64,000 nt of DNA, taken from NCBI GenBank assembly GCA_015178975.1, contig WHVD01000061.1:1-64000 (forward strand). The letters run 5' to 3'. The translations under genes were made by a program, and so were the position numbers. This document shows, in pieces, positions 11,022-21,829 of the stretch. Positions within the stretch are counted from its first letter, which is position 1; each line of letters opens with the position of its first letter. The notes under the pieces were generated by a model, which searched no databases, had not been told where the DNA came from, and saw only the letters and a program-made list of their open reading frames with translations. This DNA is from Hysterangium stoloniferum (lineage: Eukaryota; Basidiomycota; Agaricomycetes; Hysterangiales; Hysterangiaceae).

Positions 11022-12030
11022 TCAAACATCATCAGAAATAGTAGCGGTATGCGTTTCTAGCCATTTCCTTACGTCCTTCTTTGTGACCAGTGCCATAGGC
11101 ATGATATTCTCTTCAGGAGCTCTATCACGGTAAAGTCTCATAATGAATCCAGAAACACTCCATATGTCGTCCCATTCTGCATCGAAAAGAGACCACCAGC
11201 AATTTGGAGGTTCTGACGGTAATGGAATAGATAAATGGCGTGAGGTTAGCAAAATGGCCGCTGAGACGATTGTTGGTACGGGATAAAGAGCATAAACAGG
11301 AGTCTGAAGGCTAACATGTAGATTGATGAAGATAAGCTTTCTATCATGTTAGAAGAACACGTACGCATCATTTAGATAACCCCAGGCTTTTTGACATGCG
11401 TCTGCTCGGTTTGTAAGACCGAGAACTCGAAGGTAATTAATCAATGTCCCATATGGCAAGACTACATGAACATTGAAGCCCAATCGCTTCAGTATTTGCA
11501 TCTCCGCTACAACCAGGGCATCTTTTAGTTCGTAGAAGGTTGACGAGAAGTAGTTCATAGGCTGGTATTTGAACTGTGCACGGCTAGACTGCGAAGTTAC
11601 GTGAAGGGCCTTCGAAAGGAGCAGATCGTATGTATTTATTAGGTCGCGCATACCCAGTGGACACTCCTCGAGCTTAGATGCAAGATATAAGGCCCCCATG
11701 CCTATGTCCTGCCAGGACGTCAGCGTAAAACGCCATGAAAACCGCACTACGTACACCAATGCCAAAATGCTTCATAGACGTAACATACCAGAATCTCTGA
11801 AAGAGAATCTGGGCTGTGGCTATAGCAACTTGATTTCTGAGAAAATGAGGGCGGATGCTACAAATTGAACATGATGTTGCTTACTGCTTGAGAAGCACAC
11901 CAGCTTGCTGGATAAGTTTACAACCAAAGCTGCGAAGCTCGTCCTCTAGCTCAACAGGCACACCATCTTCTCGTGATGGGGTGTTTTCTACCTGTGCGAG
12001 CGAGGCCAGCGGGTAAAGGTGTGTAGCCAT
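11022..12030 (-). CDS. Cyclin L-like transcription/splicing cyclin
   Basis: Likely regulatory subunit of a CDK acting on RNA polymerase II or splicing. Exon 1 starts at ATG 12030 and ends in AGVLLKQ. The next exon reads [23 protein letters not shown], the classic first helices of the cyclin box. Then comes [29 protein letters not shown] and, at the second box, [20 protein letters not shown] and [11 protein letters not shown]. The last exon ends [13 protein letters not shown]. Introns of about 50 nt separate the exons. The protein (about 270 aa) stops soon after the second cyclin box and lacks the RS-rich tail of animal cyclin L. It is divergent to the SR protein gene. Cyclin T/K types remain possible. 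Confidence 0.85.
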
Positions 12031-12196
12031 TGAGAGCCACAAGAGCGTGTGACTAGATGTGACAGGACGCACTTTGTCGAAATTGTTAGTCCAATTACCA
12101 CAATCATCACAAAGAATGACGGGCCTGCCTCCAAAGCCTGGAGATGTTCTTCCACCCCGACTTACTAGGGTAGGCATAAGTCCAAGGGCTGCATCA

Positions 12197-13769
12197 ATGC
12201 GGGAGGGTCCAGTGTCTAGAGAGAGAGACAGAGAACGGGACAGAGAAAGGGACAGGGAAAGAGAAAGGGAAAGGGAAAGGGACAGGGACAGGGAAAGGGA
12301 AAGGGAAAGGGAAAGGGAAAGAGAAAGGGAAAGGGAAAGGGAAAGGGAAAGAGAAAGGGAAAGGGAAAGGGAAAGAGATAGAGATAGAGATAGAGACGGT
12401 TGGCGACGTCGTTCACCTGACCCACGCCGCTTTCCCTCTCCCAGACACGACTCCTGGAGACGGCCAGGGAGAGACGATGATAGATATCAAGATCAGTCTC
12501 CTAGAATTACACGAGACAGGGATGAAAGAGAAGGTCGAAGGCTCAGAGGTGGCAGAGACCGGGGCAATGTAGGTATGAGCCTAATCTATATGCCTTTTCC
12601 CAAAAATCCTTATTAACTTTAGCTAGACACATATGTACCCGACACACGCCCTTCAGACCCACGTCTCGCGGCAGCTCGAAGGCGCTTGTCTCCTGCATCT
12701 CGACACAAATTATCGCGGTCACCTTCAAGAACCCGTTCGCCCTCTTCTCGCCGTTACCATCGCTCAGAGTCAAATCCGGGCTCTAAATCACCATCTCCCC
12801 GTGGTTATTCAGGTCGTCGCCGGTCCCCTCCCCGTCGCCCTGCGTCTCCCCAACGTTCCTGGAATGCCCCTTCTCATGAGCGCCGTAGTCCTAGGTCAGA
12901 CCGAAGTCATTCCCCACAACACAGATCAGAAATTTCTTCCTCGAAGCGACAAGAAGTTGAACCCAAACCGCCTCCATCTACCGATTTCCTCAACAAGGCT
13001 AAAAGTTCATCAATAAGCGTGGTTCACAGTCCCAATGAGAAATCTGTACCGTCCGTTGCGGGATTAGCCACTCACCCACCCCCTCTTGGACCCAAAAGAC
13101 AAAGGACCCCAACTGGGCCTCGTGTCCGAAGTCCAATCCATAAAGCACAGGACAAGCTTACTGAGACGACAGCTATTCGAGACACTAAAGGCAAAGGCAA
13201 GGAAATTCACCGCGATGACTCTGACCACAGGCAACATCGCGAACGGTCGCGGTCTCCTTTGAGAGAGTCGCGAAAGCCTACTCGGCGGTCTCCTTTGAGA
13301 GAGTCGCGAAAGCCTACTCGGCGGTCTCGCTCTCCGTCAATGCCATTGTCTCATTCACACTCCCCATCTCATTCTCAGCCACATTCTCTTCATGACACAC
13401 CCTTGGAAAATGCAGCGCATCTCAAAAAGGAATTGGTGGATAAAGGTGGTCGCAAACTACATAACATCGATGACCTCATAATGCCTCAAGCACCTCCTCG
13501 CGAATCAAAGACGCTGGAACAGGATACAGAGGTAAATTGGTTGTACCCTGCATCCGATTTGAGATTGACGCAGTCAGCAGCTGAAACGCATCAAGGAACA
13601 ACGTGCGAAGTTGGATTTGGAGCATGTTAGTGTAACAAGGGCCGTCCGTCGTGCGCAGCATGAATTGGATCTCGCTCTTCTGGAACTTAAATACGCCGAA
13701 GAGCGACGTAAGGCTGCCGAGAAAGCACACGAGCGCACGGTAAGAGGTTATCTACCGCCGATAGCTTGA
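12197..13769 (+). CDS. SR/RE-repeat protein, probable splicing-related nuclear protein
   Basis: Exon 1 encodes [15 protein letters not shown] followed by some 50 residues of almost pure RE/RD repeats, then [20 protein letters not shown]. Intron 1 is 12573-12626. Exon 2 (12627-13531) is dense in RS/SP dipeptides ([17 protein letters not shown]) with a duplicated [12 protein letters not shown] unit. Intron 2 is about 13532-13580. Exon 3 is a charged coiled coil ([22 protein letters not shown]) and may end at TGA 13769, or splice further at the GT at 13740. An in-frame ATG at 12059 would lie only 29 bp from the cyclin start, so 12197 is preferred. RS and RD/RE repeats are typical of splicing cofactors; no RNA-binding domain is seen. 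Confidence 0.7.
12218..12396 (+). repeat. Purine-rich GAGAGA/GAAAGG microsatellite within coding exon
   Basis: Almost uninterrupted GAGA/GGGAAA hexamer-like array, homopurine on the plus strand, encoding alternating Arg-Glu/Arg-Asp. The length probably varies between strains. The opposite strand gives a spurious Phe/Pro ORF. Confidence 0.9.
13251..13322 (+). repeat. Perfect 36-bp tandem duplication
   Basis: Two identical 36-bp units, 13251-13286 and 13287-13322, begin GGTCTCCTTTGAGAGAGTCG. They encode two copies of a 12-residue basic SP-containing motif ([12 protein letters not shown]). Perfect identity suggests a recent slippage event. Confidence 0.95.
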
Positions 13770-14388
13770 TTTCGTCATCGTGTTAGTACCGCCAATCGCA
13801 TAAATTATTACTTGGGTATCGGTCTACATTCCATGTGTGTTTGCCCAGGGTCTATCGGTAACGAGCAGAAGAATCCGTTATCCTTTTGGCCTGTCATCAA
13901 GTCTGTTTTTTATTATAAACTTTGTTAAGAGGCGTACCTGCATTGCTCGGAACATCTCTTTTGAGTTTAGCGAAATCTCCTTGCATTGTTTCTGGCCCTT
14001 CTCTTGGCGACAGATTTCTGAATGGTCTGAGTCTCGCTCCGAGTCGAATGTGTATATGGTTGCAGGTGCCTGCTATGTAAAGATGTTGACATTAGCTTGT
14101 CGTGCCTCCAACAAATAGGACTGACGTTAATGAATGCTTTCAATATTGCTTTGGGATTCTGTTTATCATCCGATTTTTTGCCTCTAAAGGACATGGTTAG
14201 TGTGTAACTGGGCGGGTTCAACGAAAGTCGCTGACATAATATGACGTGTATTTCAATAGAACGTAAGTATTGGGCTACATAGGATATATCAACTTAACAG
14301 AAGTTCCAAAATCCCTCTGCAATATCTTTAAGGATCGATTGTACATGTAGAAACCAGATAATACTTCCTGAATTGCTGAAAAGAATGC
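13770..14388. other. Intergenic, no gene recognised
   Basis: About 620 bp between the SR gene and the 3' end of PDX1 (tail-to-tail). Short ORFs on both strands lack any family motif. A further 3' exon of the SR gene could lie here. Confidence 0.5.
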
Positions 14389-15996
14389 CTACCATCCTCT
14401 CTTGCTCATCAAGCCGCCAGTCATGTTTTCGTTGCTAGGAGACAGAGCATGAAATCTTCTTAATCAAATGACGAAATATTAAATAGACTTGCATAGTCAG
14501 ACCGACCATTGCGGGTCCTAGGTTCTCCGAGATCTGATATCATTAGTAAAATTCAGTGCACGTATAGAAGAATATCATTACCTCAGCCAAAAGTTTAGGA
14601 TTGTTATGATGTGTGACCTATTGATGTCCAATTGAGCATTAGGATAGTCTGAATTTGATGATTACTCACTGCTTGCACGATGGCCCGCGCACGTTTAGCG
14701 GGGTCTCCGGACTGCAACAGTTCTAAGATGGTACGATGGGACCGCAACAATTAAAGACTAACATGGAAAATCCCTGAACCAACGAATACTACAATACACC
14801 GTGAGGACAGAGAATACATCCATACCACAAGATTGCTTACCGCCATCACACCCGAGCTGCATCATAAGAGCTGCATCAGCTGTGCGCAAAGAAACTGGTC
14901 AGTTATGAGTGTATCATTGTGATTGGGGGCCTCGTGCTACCAGGAGTCGCAATGCCACCAGCCGCAAAATTAACGACAGGTAGCCGCTTGAGCCGAGCAG
15001 TCTCCTTGAGTAGATGGAAAGGCGCCTGGATTTCTTTCGCGAAAGCATACAACTCTTCGTCATTCATAGCGCCAGCTTTTCGGATGTCGCTCATAACCGC
15101 GCGTTCATGGCGCACGGCCTCGACGATGTTTCCAGTGCCAGCCTCACCTTTCGTACGGATGAAAGCCGCGCCTTCCGAAATGCGCCGCAAAGCCTCCCCT
15201 AGATTCCTTGCGCCACAGACAAAGGGAACTTTGAAATTATGCTTGTTTATATGGTGCTGCTCGTCTGCAGGTGTCAGTACCTCGGACTCGTCGATATAAT
15301 CAATTCCAATGGCTTGCAATATCTATTACAACATATATCAGTTAGGAGAAAGCGCATACATAGAACGCATATTTAGAATAGCGGACCTGAGCTTCTACAA
15401 TATGGCCGATACGAACTTTGGCCATCACAGGGATTGTAACAGCTGCGACGATGTCTTTGATCATTTTCGGATCGCTCTGGATTTGCGTAAGAGATGGAAT
15501 GATAAGACCGGGATAATGCCCCACCATCCTTGCGACACCTCCTTCAGCCCTGATATCAGCTGGTACTCTCTCTAGGGCCATGACAGCACAAGCACCCGCT
15601 TCTTCAGCGATACGCGCCTTTGATTGGTGAGTTACATGAGAAAATAAATGCTATTCCAGCACGCTGACCTGTTCTACGTTAACGACGTCCATAATTACAC
15701 CCCCCTTTGAAAGCAAAGAGTTGATCGATACTCTATTGGAGGTTTATATGCCAGAGACACACCTTCAGCATTTGAGCCAGACCAGATTTCACCTAGTGTT
15801 GGCGGGATGAAGGCTGAATAGTTACATGAGGATGGATTATTCTTACTTGGAAAGTGCCCAAGTTGCTGGATCCTTCGCGACCACCGGCTGACCTTGCAGC
15901 AGCAATGGGATTTGCGGTTGCAGGGTTGGGACCTCCACCGACAGAAGAGGAAGTTGCATTTCCATTGGCAGACATAGGTTGAATTGTTGAGGACAT
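14389..15996 (-). CDS. pdx1: Pyridoxal 5'-phosphate synthase PDX1/SNZ subunit
   Basis: Makes PLP (vitamin B6) from ribose 5-phosphate, glyceraldehyde 3-phosphate and ammonia with the PDX2/SNO glutaminase; a cytosolic (beta/alpha)8 barrel. Start ATG 15996. The Ser/Gly/Asn-rich N-terminus leads to [16 protein letters not shown]. Then come [48 protein letters not shown] (catalytic Lys), [12 protein letters not shown] (second Lys) and [22 protein letters not shown]. After these are [35 protein letters not shown] and a C-terminal SKRGW ending at 14389. At least eight introns, some exons very small. The last intron uses a GC donor (GCAAGT). All catalytic residues are present. Confidence 0.93.
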
Positions 15997-16498
15997 CGGA
16001 GAGCGTGTTCAAGGTGCACCACTGGAAACTTTTTTATCCAGCACAAGAAAAACGCTGAGGGGAATTATACCCGAACCGGAGTCTAAAGTGACTCACGTCA
16101 TGCCTGTCGCCAATGTTCTGGAATCGCTCAAGAATCCAACAGAAATATCAGGATAATTGTGCAAATAACCCATCAGTAAGCTACGTGTGAACTATCTCAT
16201 ATGCTGATGCGAGCATGGTAAGAATCGATGCTTGGACCCTGGGAACAAGCCATTAAATGAGTCCAAGGCTGTTTACAACTTGAATTCCGCAAATCCCACG
16301 TTAATTGTATAGGAAGAATGACCCCAGCATGCCCCAAGGATAAGGAAACATTCACAGCATCCTTGGACACCGCTCAGGCATTTGAACACAAGTACAGCAT
16401 TAATTATATACCAATTTCAAGTTATCTCCCCTTTCATGTGTCCAGATTGGCACCCATTTTAATAAGAGGTGGAGTATGTCACCGTGCACGCTTAATTT
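15997..16498. other. Intergenic, no gene recognised
   Basis: About 500 bp between the 5' end of PDX1 and the 3' end of mL49; likely the PDX1 promoter plus the mL49 3' region. No ORF with a recognisable family. Confidence 0.4.
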
Positions 16499-16981
16499 TC
16501 AGAAACCTCGTGCTATCAGCCATTCTGATACCTGATTTTTCCACCCGCTTCCTCGTCCCTGGAGCACTATATGTCTCGATCTTACAACATGGCCTCTAGG
16601 AACAGCCGCTTCTGGCGACTGTGGCGGATAAAGTGTGGTACGCAAGTCTCGTAATAGAATCTGATAGAATGGCAATGCCCGTCAGCTGATACTGCGGGGA
16701 TGACTCAAATAACAGGGAAGGGGAAGTACATTTGCATCTCCAACGACGTTGCGTATTTGGACCTGATATCGTGTGCCAGCATTCCGAATGTCCGAGTAAA
16801 CGGGTAAGGATCCCCGAGAGTTGCGGATCACGCGGTATGGAAGACAAGAGGATGTAGCTCCCGCTCTGCGTGCACCATTCACCAGAGCTTGAGGAATGGT
16901 CGTATTGGGAGACATTATATCGGACGTCCGTGTAAAACGAAAGAGTGTGTCGGCAGACAGTGCTGAGCTGAGAACTTCCAA
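16499..16981 (-). CDS. Mitochondrial large-subunit ribosomal protein mL49 (IMG2 family)
   Basis: Small protein of the mitochondrial 54S ribosomal subunit. The first frame contains PYRVIRNSRGSLPVYSDIR and GTRYQVQIRNVVGDAN, the mL49/Img2 core. An intron (GTACTTCC to CTATCAG, about 61 nt) joins this to ILLRDLRTTLYPPQSPEAA and the C-terminal HIVLQGRGSGWKNQVSEWLI ending ARGF. The V-x-x-WL-x-x-RGF ending is a family signature. Start 16981 is the upstream Met; MSPNTTIPQ at 16918 is an alternative. The first 40 residues are Ser/Thr/Arg-rich and could be the import signal. No neighbour shares its pathway. Confidence 0.85.
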
Positions 16982-17674
16982 ACAAAAAGATCAGCAAATA
17001 GATAGAACAGAAGCCGCAGAATGTGAAGAATGCTTACTCGGATTCTCTGGCGACTGCAGGAGCCAGGTGGTAGCCTTTAGAATAGAAGAAGAAAATTGTG
17101 GCGCGGGTGCGATTATCTAATGGCGGGAAGCCAGCCTGAAGCGGTCGGACCGATTGCCATCTCAATATAATCAATATGATTTTATTACCACATTGGACGT
17201 CGGCCACTACATATGCTGGAGCCTGGAGGACAATGTGACACCCTCTGGCAGCTGGCCACTGGCCACTGGCGCAGTCCCTTATCTATCATTTTCCAAGGTG
17301 AGTAATATTAATGTCTTACAGGCTATCATCAGGATCATGCGCCTAGCTATATGATAGCTGTCTATTTTCGTCAAAACTGTCACCCTGAATCAGTGACGCT
17401 GCTTCGCGCCAGAGCAGCTCAGCCTTGACTGCATTTGAGACTCTATCATTTAGCCCCTGCCTCATTCGGTCATGTAATACATAGATCGCAGGTGAACTTT
17501 ATCCGCGTCTTTCGCGGTAACCGCTATTTGAAACTAGGGCTGATCTGGGGGCCCTGGAGCGATTCCCTTTTCCATCTCCGGTATCTTTCTCCGCCCTTAT
17601 ATACCCGTCATTCATCATGCAAACCATATCTGTCAATCGTCTTGAGACACTTCTCCGACCGTCTCATCCGCACC
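16982..17674. other. Divergent promoter region, no gene recognised
   Basis: About 690 bp between mL49 (minus) and the unknown gene at 17675 (plus). A TATA-like stretch CTTATATACC lies near 17600. Short ORFs have no supporting features. Confidence 0.4.
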
Positions 17675-18447
17675 ATGTTGTTCCCAGACTCTCAACGTCA
17701 GGCTGGTCCATCGAGCAACCTCACAATGCCCAGCGAGGCATCGCACACAGAGCTCTGTGGGCCTGTGGCGCAACAGAGCACCGGGTTAGACCCGCTGTAT
17801 CATCCTTCGTCACCGTTTTCGACTGCTGCATTCAGGTCACCAGACCTGTCCCACACATCCCTGTCCTACGGTTTCTCATACGCAGAGCAGCCACTATTGG
17901 AGTCTAACTGCTCCCTCGGTTACCCTTCCTATTTTCCGGATGTGACTGCTTCGAGTGACGGGCTAGGGGATGGTCTAGATAACGGTTTCACTTGCCATTG
18001 TGAGTTACTGGGAACCAGTCAAATCGTAGCCTTACTAACTTCTATTCAGTGCCTCCGTCGTCATTGTCTGCGTGGATGGAGTCTCCCGATTACGACTTCT
18101 TGATCATTCATTCGCCAAAGCCTGTTTTTGCATATAAGATCTTCGACTTTGACTTCGACCGGCCTTGTTCTCCAAAGGACGAACTGCCCCCGCCAAGTTC
18201 ACCAGAGTATTCTCGAAAGCGACGAAGAGAGCTCTCAGAAATGTGTGAAGATAGTCCAACCTCTTTGAAGAAACAAAAAATGGGCAACGAAGCCTCGCCT
18301 TTTATTTCGCTACCCCCTGATCGTTACTTCACCTTGCCTTTATATTCACTTCGAATACCTTCCACGGACGTTCCTTCATTCGCCAATTTCACCTTGGGCG
18401 GAGATACATTTGGCCGTGCTTTTAACTTCGAATTTACCTCGTCATGA
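17675..18447 (+). CDS. Hypothetical protein, Ser/Pro-rich with basic NLS-like patch
   Basis: Start MLFPDSQRQAGPSS at 17675. One intron 18000-18049 (50 nt, GTGAGT..CAG) joins two exons in frame; stop at 18447. The first exon is rich in Ser, Pro, Tyr and Leu without domain motifs. The second has an aromatic/acidic stretch (DYDFLIIHSPKPVFAYKIFD), then PPPSSPEYSRKRRRELSEM, a possible nuclear localisation signal, and a second basic run SLKKQKMG. Composition resembles disordered fungal transcription regulators, but no DNA-binding domain is visible. Function unknown; the coding call rests on the intron fit and continuous frame. Confidence 0.6.
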
Positions 18448-19665
18448 CCAAGTGAGCCTTTTCTACTTGATATAGACTTTTTGTGACTGAGTTATTGTGC
18501 TCTAAGCTCATTGACACTGAAGGCCATTCCACTTAAGGCCACTCCACTTTATTATTGTACCTTACCCACCTGCATGAAGATTTCGCCTTTTGGTTGGATC
18601 TTTCTCACTACTGTAATATCAACGCATGTACTCCTGTTTATCTACACTTTGATGAGATCAAAGGATACAAGGTACAATCTCCGTCACCGTGAGCATGAGT
18701 GTACTGCGGTGTAGTAAGAGCGCGTGAATTGACTGGGAGTCTGTATGAACTGGACAGGCGAAGATGGAGTGGACTGATTGAGATCAGCTTGCCTACAGAG
18801 CTCATCCTGCATCACGACATGAATCCATCCCGTACATCATCTCTGCTCAGTTACGACCACGCGCTTGTGATACGAATAACGTCCTTGGATGTATTGTGTG
18901 AAAGGAGCGGACAGATTTAAGCTTGCGCTGCTAAGTATTACACGATGCCGTATATAGACGGGTCATATATAGTTGGAACATATGAAGGCGCTTTAGCATG
19001 TGAAATGCCCCTTATTTATTAAGAGTGTGATCAACCCCGTTTCTCCTAATTTTCCACCGAAATGACCGTAGATACGTACATGCTGTGGACACGTACGATT
19101 TGCATTCCAGGTACAAAGTGTGAGTACTGGTCAGCGTCGACCACTAGTCAACCACAGTCAGTACTCAGTACTAGCCTGTAAACGTGGTAATGGCCAGTTT
19201 TTCATTATAAGCTGGATCCAGCGCAGCACTGGCGTGTACATGGGTGTTTAAGCGCATGATAGGAGCCATCCCAGGGGGCGAAAGTCTCCTTTAAAATGCT
19301 ATATTATACTTGTATAAGTTAATATTTACTTTAATGAAACAAAACATAAACGCCTCACAAAGTCCCATGTTCTATGTGCGGAAACGACAAAAGGGGGGGA
19401 ATAAAATAAAATGATCAAGTGAACTTTTCCTCGAGGCCGCAGGGACCGAATTCTAGTGATACTTCTTAGGCTGTAGGGCAACCGCGAGGCTAGCGAGTGA
19501 TCCTGTCACGTTGTGACGACCCCCACCGCTTTTCCACTCTCTTCAAAGGTGCCTCACTTTGCCAGCAGCCACCTTCCACTACCTCTGTTCTCTTGCCACG
19601 CTCCACAGGTACACTTATACCCGTTATCCAGGCGCTCTTATTTACATGATTATTATAGACTTGTA
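18448..19665. other. Intergenic, 1.2 kb, no gene recognised
   Basis: Holds a few short ORFs, one with a hydrophobic stretch near 18575-18660, none with family motifs. The last 200 bp are CT-rich and lead into the Ypt1 start, as in fungal housekeeping promoters. Confidence 0.4.
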
Positions 19666-20670
19666 ATGAATACTAGCGAATACGACTACCTCTTCAAGCT
19701 CCTTTTGATTGGTATACAAAATTCATTTACGAGATAGAAATAATGCCTTAGACGTTCACAAACTACACAGGGAACTCTGGAGTCGGAAAGTCCTGTCTCC
19801 TCCTGCGTTTCGCAGACGATACATACACAGAAAGCTATATTTCGACCATCGGTGTTGACTTCAAGATCCGGACAATCGAACTGGAAGGCAAAACAGTTAA
19901 GCTGCAAATTGTGAGGCCTTTTCATTATGTTTATCTCGCCTCTATGCCGCACACGTTTTAACCATCAAGCCCTCTTGCCTTTGACATAGTGGGATACTGC
20001 TGGTTCGTCACCTATTTTTGACTTCCCCGCAAGGGTCCCGTCTGATCCAATGTGATGTATCCACAGGCCAGGAACGTTTCCGGACAATCACCTCTTCATA
20101 CTATCGTGGCGCACATGGTATCATCGTCGTGTATGATGTGACTGACAACGGTTCGTTCACGGCATAACCCTCAATGTCGAACACTCAGTTAATAACCCTT
20201 TGATGACTTGATAGAATCATTCGTCAATGTGAAGCAATGGTTGCAGGAAATCGACCGGTACGCGTCAGAAGGCGTAAACAAGCTCCTTGTTGGTAACAAG
20301 TCGGATTTGACGAGCAAGAAAGTGGTGGAATACTCTGTCGCAAAGGTCAGTACAGACGGCGCCGTCCTCAGCTCATCCGATTCACTGCCTATTCATCTTC
20401 CATCCCTAGGAATTTGCCGATCAACTGAACATTCCCTTCTTGGAGACATCTGCCAAGACCGCCACCAACGTCGAACAAGCCTTCTTGACCATGGCGAAGC
20501 AGATTAAAGACCGGTATGTCCTGTAATCCCTCCCTAGTGAAATGTACATGCCATTTATGATATGCGCGTGTAGAATGGGCTCTACTTCCACTCCGTCTGG
20601 CACCGGTAAATCCTCTGTGGTGACACCCGGACAGACAGTCCAACAACAACAGACTGGAGGTTGCTGCTGA
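19666..20670 (+). CDS. ypt1: Rab GTPase Ypt1/Rab1
   Basis: Small GTPase controlling ER-to-Golgi transport. Seven exons: 19666-19711, 19771-19910, 19990-20002, 20067-20150, 20215-20345, 20410-20513, 20574-20670. Motifs in order: G1 [11 protein letters not shown], switch [14 protein letters not shown] (Rab1 type), G3 [21 protein letters not shown]4 GNKSDL, G5 [14 protein letters not shown], and a C-terminal double cysteine GGCC for geranylgeranylation. Exon 3 is only 13 nt and splits WDTAG. Length about 204 aa fits the family. All GTP-binding residues are intact. Confidence 0.95.
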
Positions 20671-21089
20671 GCCTCTTATCCATCCTAAAGCCGCACACTC
20701 CTATATGTCCCTGTGACCTCCCCCCGTTGTAGTGATAGATGGGAATGGCACTATTTTACTGCTATCTCTATACGTTATTTCGCTAGGCTATGGACGAACT
20801 TCAGAAAGTCGATAGCTATGCACTTTCATGTGAATACATCTTACTCTTAAACTATTTTTTATGGGGAATGGATACTGGTACAATTAAGTCAATCGATATA
20901 ACAGTAACGACGGAATGAACGTGTACTAGTACTGTGTAAACCACCCGCAGGGGCTACTATAAGATAAACTGGGGTATACTAGCTCGACCACAAGAATATA
21001 CACACTTGAATGCATATATATGGTACGGTAGATTATTCAACGATACGTCCTTTCCGTCTGGTAGACGAAATATACTACATAAAACACTC

Positions 21090-21479
21090 CTATTTCCCCG
21101 TGCCTACACCGTAGCCTTGCTGCGGCTGTTGTGGCATGGCGACATTACCTGGATGAAACCCAGCACCGGGCAAAGTAGGCTCATAGCCCTGCTGATGCGG
21201 GACTTCCCACTGGCAAATTGTACACAGCCAGATGTTGCTGGACGGCATTGGGATCAGCGGTATGAAAAACCTGTGTGCAGAACGTCAGCTGGACGGCTCG
21301 CGCAGGCAGCGGGAGACGACACTTGCAGCTCAAACCACATGCGGGACTTGGCGCTGACGACGGCGACGTTGCTGCAGCGGGGGCAGATCCGACCGGGTTG
21401 TTCGCCGTCCTGCGAGATCTTGGTGGGGCACCCGACTTGGGGACACCGTCAGTGACTTGGTCTGTTCGCAAAGACATCG
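21090..21479 (-). CDS. Small zinc-ribbon protein (fungal CPRC/CxICxW family), 5' end uncertain
   Basis: The coding frame reads GCPTKISQDGEQPGRICPRC, then VVSAKSRMWFELQ. After an intron of about 50 nt it continues FFIPLIPMPSSNIWLCTICQWEVPHQ and a Gln/Gly/Pro-rich tail ending at 21090. Two CxxC pairs (CPRC and CTIC) form a likely zinc ribbon, and the AKSRxWFE block is shared by many uncharacterised fungal proteins. The first exon was not resolved: the frame has a stop 12 codons upstream of GCPT, so a short 5' exon must be spliced on. The role is unknown. It is tail-to-tail with ypt1. Confidence 0.7.
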
Positions 21480-21829
21480 TTTGATAGAGACATACATACG
21501 ATAAAAAAACACACTGGGATGAGTGAGCATGAGGATGCAAGTTCATGTCAATTAATAGGCTTACTTTTATCTCAGGAGTCGTAAGAAAGGAAGATCCACT
21601 AGTAGCATCAATATCAATGTGACTAACGTCGGTCACTCAAACTGGCATTGACACGGCTGCGGATGAACAGTGATGTCAACTTCAGCGCTCGTGATACACC
21701 CGTGATACGAAGAAATATCATATATGAATATATATCGGATAATACAGATTATATCTACTTAGATAAACTATACATGTGTCAGCGAGACGAAAGCGTGGCA
21801 GACAGTTATATGCAATAATAGCGAGCCTA

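Noticed and set aside
12216-12425. 69-aa minus-strand ORF made of Phe/Pro/Leu repeats
   Set aside because: It is the reverse strand of the purine microsatellite in the SR gene.
17435-17674. Extension of the 17675 gene upstream to 17435
   Set aside because: The region resembles a promoter (TATA-like, CT-rich) and the ATG at 17675 has a better context; kept out for lack of support.
18511-18714. 67-aa ORF with one hydrophobic segment
   Set aside because: No conserved features, intergenic position, weak composition.
21181-21636. 151-aa minus ORF upstream of the zinc-ribbon gene
   Set aside because: It reads through intron and exon in the wrong frame; the zinc-ribbon frame has the conserved CPRC and CxICxW motifs.
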